Positions 63,920 to 64,000 of a stretch of 64,000 bases of DNA are shown one piece after another. The stretch's first letter is position 1. Each line of letters opens with the position of its first letter. The position numbers and the translations under genes were made by a program. The DNA is taken from positions 693,658 through 757,657 of the forward strand of contig JAUPSS010000011.1 of assembly GCA_040285825.1 (NCBI GenBank), given 5' to 3'. The stretch comes from Eukaryota sp. TZLM1-RC (lineage: Eukaryota; Metamonada: BaSk clade). Under the pieces are notes generated by a model. It worked only from the letters and a program-made list of their open reading frames with translations, did no database searches and was not told the DNA's origin.

Positions 63920-64000
63920 GTTCTTTTGCTGGTTTTGACTCAATCTGGGACAAACGAATTAAAATTTGCCAACGTCAAATCACTCATTTATTTTATAAGG
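63920..64000 (+). other. Non-satellite sequence entering at the right edge
   Basis: The last ~80 bases are not SAT. One plus-strand frame is open across them (SFAGFDSIWDKRIKICQRQI...) and runs off the window. It may be part of a gene or another retroelement; too short to identify. Confidence 0.35.

Overview
The window comes from an AT-rich nuclear genome of an unidentified eukaryotic microbe. The evidence is a eukaryotic SSU-ITS1-5.8S-ITS2-LSU rRNA unit, TTAGGG-type telomeric repeats, and non-LTR retrotransposons with a restriction-like endonuclease. I could not name the species. Almost all of the window is repetitive: rDNA, two unrelated tandem-repeat families (called R1 and SAT here), several decayed retrotransposon copies (families A, B, C, plus fragments B' and D), and a few islands of unique coding sequence.

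Layout. 1-3531: rRNA operon on the minus strand, with the LSU running off the left edge. 3532-4085: rDNA upstream spacer. 4086-15605: R1 array in minus orientation, interrupted by retroelement C1 (9439-10557). 15606-28228: about 27 copies of the ~461-bp satellite SAT. 28229-31061 and 35315-38074: the two arms of a large inverted repeat centred near 33151. Each arm carries the same fragments of RT families D and B' and the same 195-residue two-TM protein gene. 31062-35314: the centre, holding a 410-codon gene that ends in a CRESS-DNA-type Rep (HUH) segment, an interstitial telomeric tract, a retroelement A split into two opposed halves, and a second short Rep fragment. 38074-38622: inverted SAT. 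38623-51847: R1 array, now in plus orientation, interrupted by the near-complete element B and by C2. 51848-57258: R1 in minus orientation again, with a 2.1-kb island encoding a membrane-anchored P-loop ATPase (one frameshift). 57259-57516: detached fragment of the SSU gene. 57517-63919: SAT, interrupted by a second copy of element A. 63920-64000: start of another non-satellite sequence.

The window behaves as one imperfect palindrome: R1(-)/SAT(+)/arm/centre/arm/SAT(-)/R1(+), with telomeric repeats close to the axis. The retroelements are the main agents that can be read. Three insertions (B, C1, C2) are bounded by exact 12-bp target-site duplications inside R1, and two of them hit the same few bases beside a small hairpin. 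SAT rearrangements repeatedly break at or near a satellite hairpin. No retroelement copy is intact. The reading frames that remain open are the Rep-fusion ORF and the two copies of the two-TM protein. Because the window is so repetitive, its long-range order, and a homopolymer-indel-rich block at about 20.38-22.83 kb, should be treated as assembly-sensitive.
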